A stretch of DNA of 5,828 nt, taken from Actinomycetota bacterium (GTDB taxonomy: Bacteria > Actinomycetota > Actinomycetes > S36-B12 > CAIYMF01). Positions 5,347 through 5,828 of this stretch are shown here, in pieces. The notes beneath the pieces were generated by a model. It had not been told where the DNA came from, made no database searches, and saw only the letters and a program-made list of their open reading frames with translations. The first letter of the stretch is position 1, and every line of letters begins with the position of its first letter. Made by a program: the position numbers and the translations under genes. The DNA is taken from the NCBI GenBank assembly GCA_009699025.1, contig WLOZ01000137.1, positions 1-5,828 on the forward strand, read 5' to 3'.

Positions 5347-5366
5347 GTGTTCAGTCACCCGAACAC
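5347..5366. repeat. Inverted repeat GTGTTC-N8-GAACAC in the upstream gap
   Basis: Two perfect 6-bp arms (5347-5352 and 5361-5366) flank eight bases in the 158-bp gap between the small membrane protein gene and the channel-like gene. It lies about 90 bp before the ATG at 5259. It may be a dimeric regulator site for the channel-like gene or a terminator stem for the operon upstream; there is no T-run on the minus strand. Nothing else is evident in this gap apart from the -10-like element at its end. Confidence 0.4.
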
Positions 5367-5418
5367 GGCTTCAACGTGGCGCAGGCCGGGCAACTAGACC
5401 CATGTCGTCGGTGGAGGA

Positions 5419-5700
5419 TCAGCGATCAGTGCTGAGTTTCTTCGCGAACGCGAGGGCACATGCGAGGGCCCCGAGCAGGCCGGCAACTCCAACGCACCAG
5501 TGCCCGAACGTGCCGTATGCCTCGACGTCTGTGGGATCCATGGCCGTTGGGATCACGTTGGCTGCCCACATGAGTGGCGCGAGAATCGCGGCGATCACCG
5601 CCGCTAGGCCGATCCGGGGAACGAGGTGCTCGACGTGACTGATCACCCCGATCACCACCATCAACTGGTCGACGACGGATCGTCCGCGTTCCCACGTCAT
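5419..5700 (-). CDS. Small two-helix membrane protein, unknown function
   Basis: The 93-residue product has an amphipathic N-terminus (MTWERGRSVVDQLMVV), hydrophobic helix 1 at about 29-52 (IGLAAVIAAILAPLMWAANV), an acidic loop DPTDVEAYG and hydrophobic helix 2 at about 65-87, ending in AKKLSTDR. The charge pattern suggests that both ends face the cytoplasm and the acidic loop lies outside. I do not recognise the family. The gene is supported by its ATG overlapping the upstream stop in ATGA, by GAGGG a few bases before the start, and by coherent membrane topology. It is probably in an operon with the gene upstream; the channel-like gene follows 159 bp further on and may be transcribed separately. 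Confidence 0.72.
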   Translation of the reverse strand: MTWERGRSVVDQLMVVIGVISHVEHLVPRIGLAAVIAAILAPLMWAANVIPTAMDPTDVEAYGTFGHWCVGVAGLLGALACALAFAKKLSTDR

Positions 5701-5828
5701 TGCGCCCTCGTCACGTCGACGTAGGGACGAGCCTGGATCTCGGCGAGCAGGGGGTCACCTGCGGGGTCTTCCCAAGCGGCGACTGTCCTCAGCACCGGGT
5801 TGACCGGAATTCCGAGCCTCGCCTCGGC
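5697..5828 (-). CDS. C-terminal 43 residues of an unrecognised protein (cut by right edge)
   Basis: A minus-strand frame enters from the right edge and ends at TGA 5699-5697, which overlaps the ATG of the small membrane protein gene in ATGA. The tail begins AEARLGIPVNPVLRTVAAWE and ends ARPYVDVTRAQ. It has no hydrophobic segment and looks like the end of a soluble globular protein with actinobacterial codon use. I cannot name the family from this fragment. The 4-bp overlap implies translational coupling with the small membrane protein. Confidence 0.65.
   Translation of the reverse strand, partial: AEARLGIPVNPVLRTVAAWEDPAGDPLLAEIQARPYVDVTRAQ

Noticed and set aside
5330..5638. Plus-strand 102-codon frame over the small membrane protein gene
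   Set aside because: The minus-strand frame has coherent membrane topology and an ATGA overlap with its upstream gene. The plus frame has neither.

Overview
The window is chromosomal DNA of a high-GC actinobacterium. The GC-rich third codon positions, a WhiB-class iron-sulfur regulator, an actinobacterial-type fused FbiB and GTG starts all say so. The order glycosyltransferase - whiB - divergent cofD/fbiA - fbiB is the arrangement known from mycobacteria (Rv3260c-Rv3262) and streptomycetes. The genus cannot be fixed from this sequence.

Left part, minus strand (1-1090): the N-terminal 244 codons of a family-2 glycosyltransferase run off the left edge. Upstream of it lies whiB (GTG start at 1090), a close match to Streptomyces WhiB and M. 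tuberculosis WhiB2. A bulged hairpin just after the whiB stop is a candidate terminator. A recognisable -35/-10 pair, with a 10-bp palindrome between and across its elements, lies upstream of whiB.

Divergent intergenic region (1091-1523): 433 bp holding the whiB promoter, a very AT-rich patch that probably carries the cofD promoter, two compact hairpins in the putative cofD leader, and a run of C-rich direct repeats ending at the cofD ribosome binding site.

Centre, plus strand (1524-3916): a two-gene coenzyme F420 operon. CofD/FbiA joins the phospho(enol)pyruvyl/lactyl moiety to Fo. FbiB, overlapping cofD by 4 bp, is the two-domain protein that adds the gamma-glutamate tail (CofE domain) and reduces dehydro-F420-0 (FMN nitroreductase-like domain). 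The fbiC and fbiD steps are not encoded here.

Right part, minus strand (3928-5828): a convergent gene for a 443-residue RCK - two-helix pore-like - RCK protein, whose pore-loop position lacks the TVGYG potassium filter and whose start looks leaderless. Upstream of it are a small two-helix membrane protein and, overlapping that by ATGA, the C-terminal 43 residues of an unrecognised protein cut by the right edge.

I found no mobile element, CRISPR array, tRNA or rRNA. Most of the window is a conserved actinobacterial core locus. The least explained parts are the channel-like protein, the structured cofD leader and the 12-bp in-frame repeat in the glycosyltransferase.
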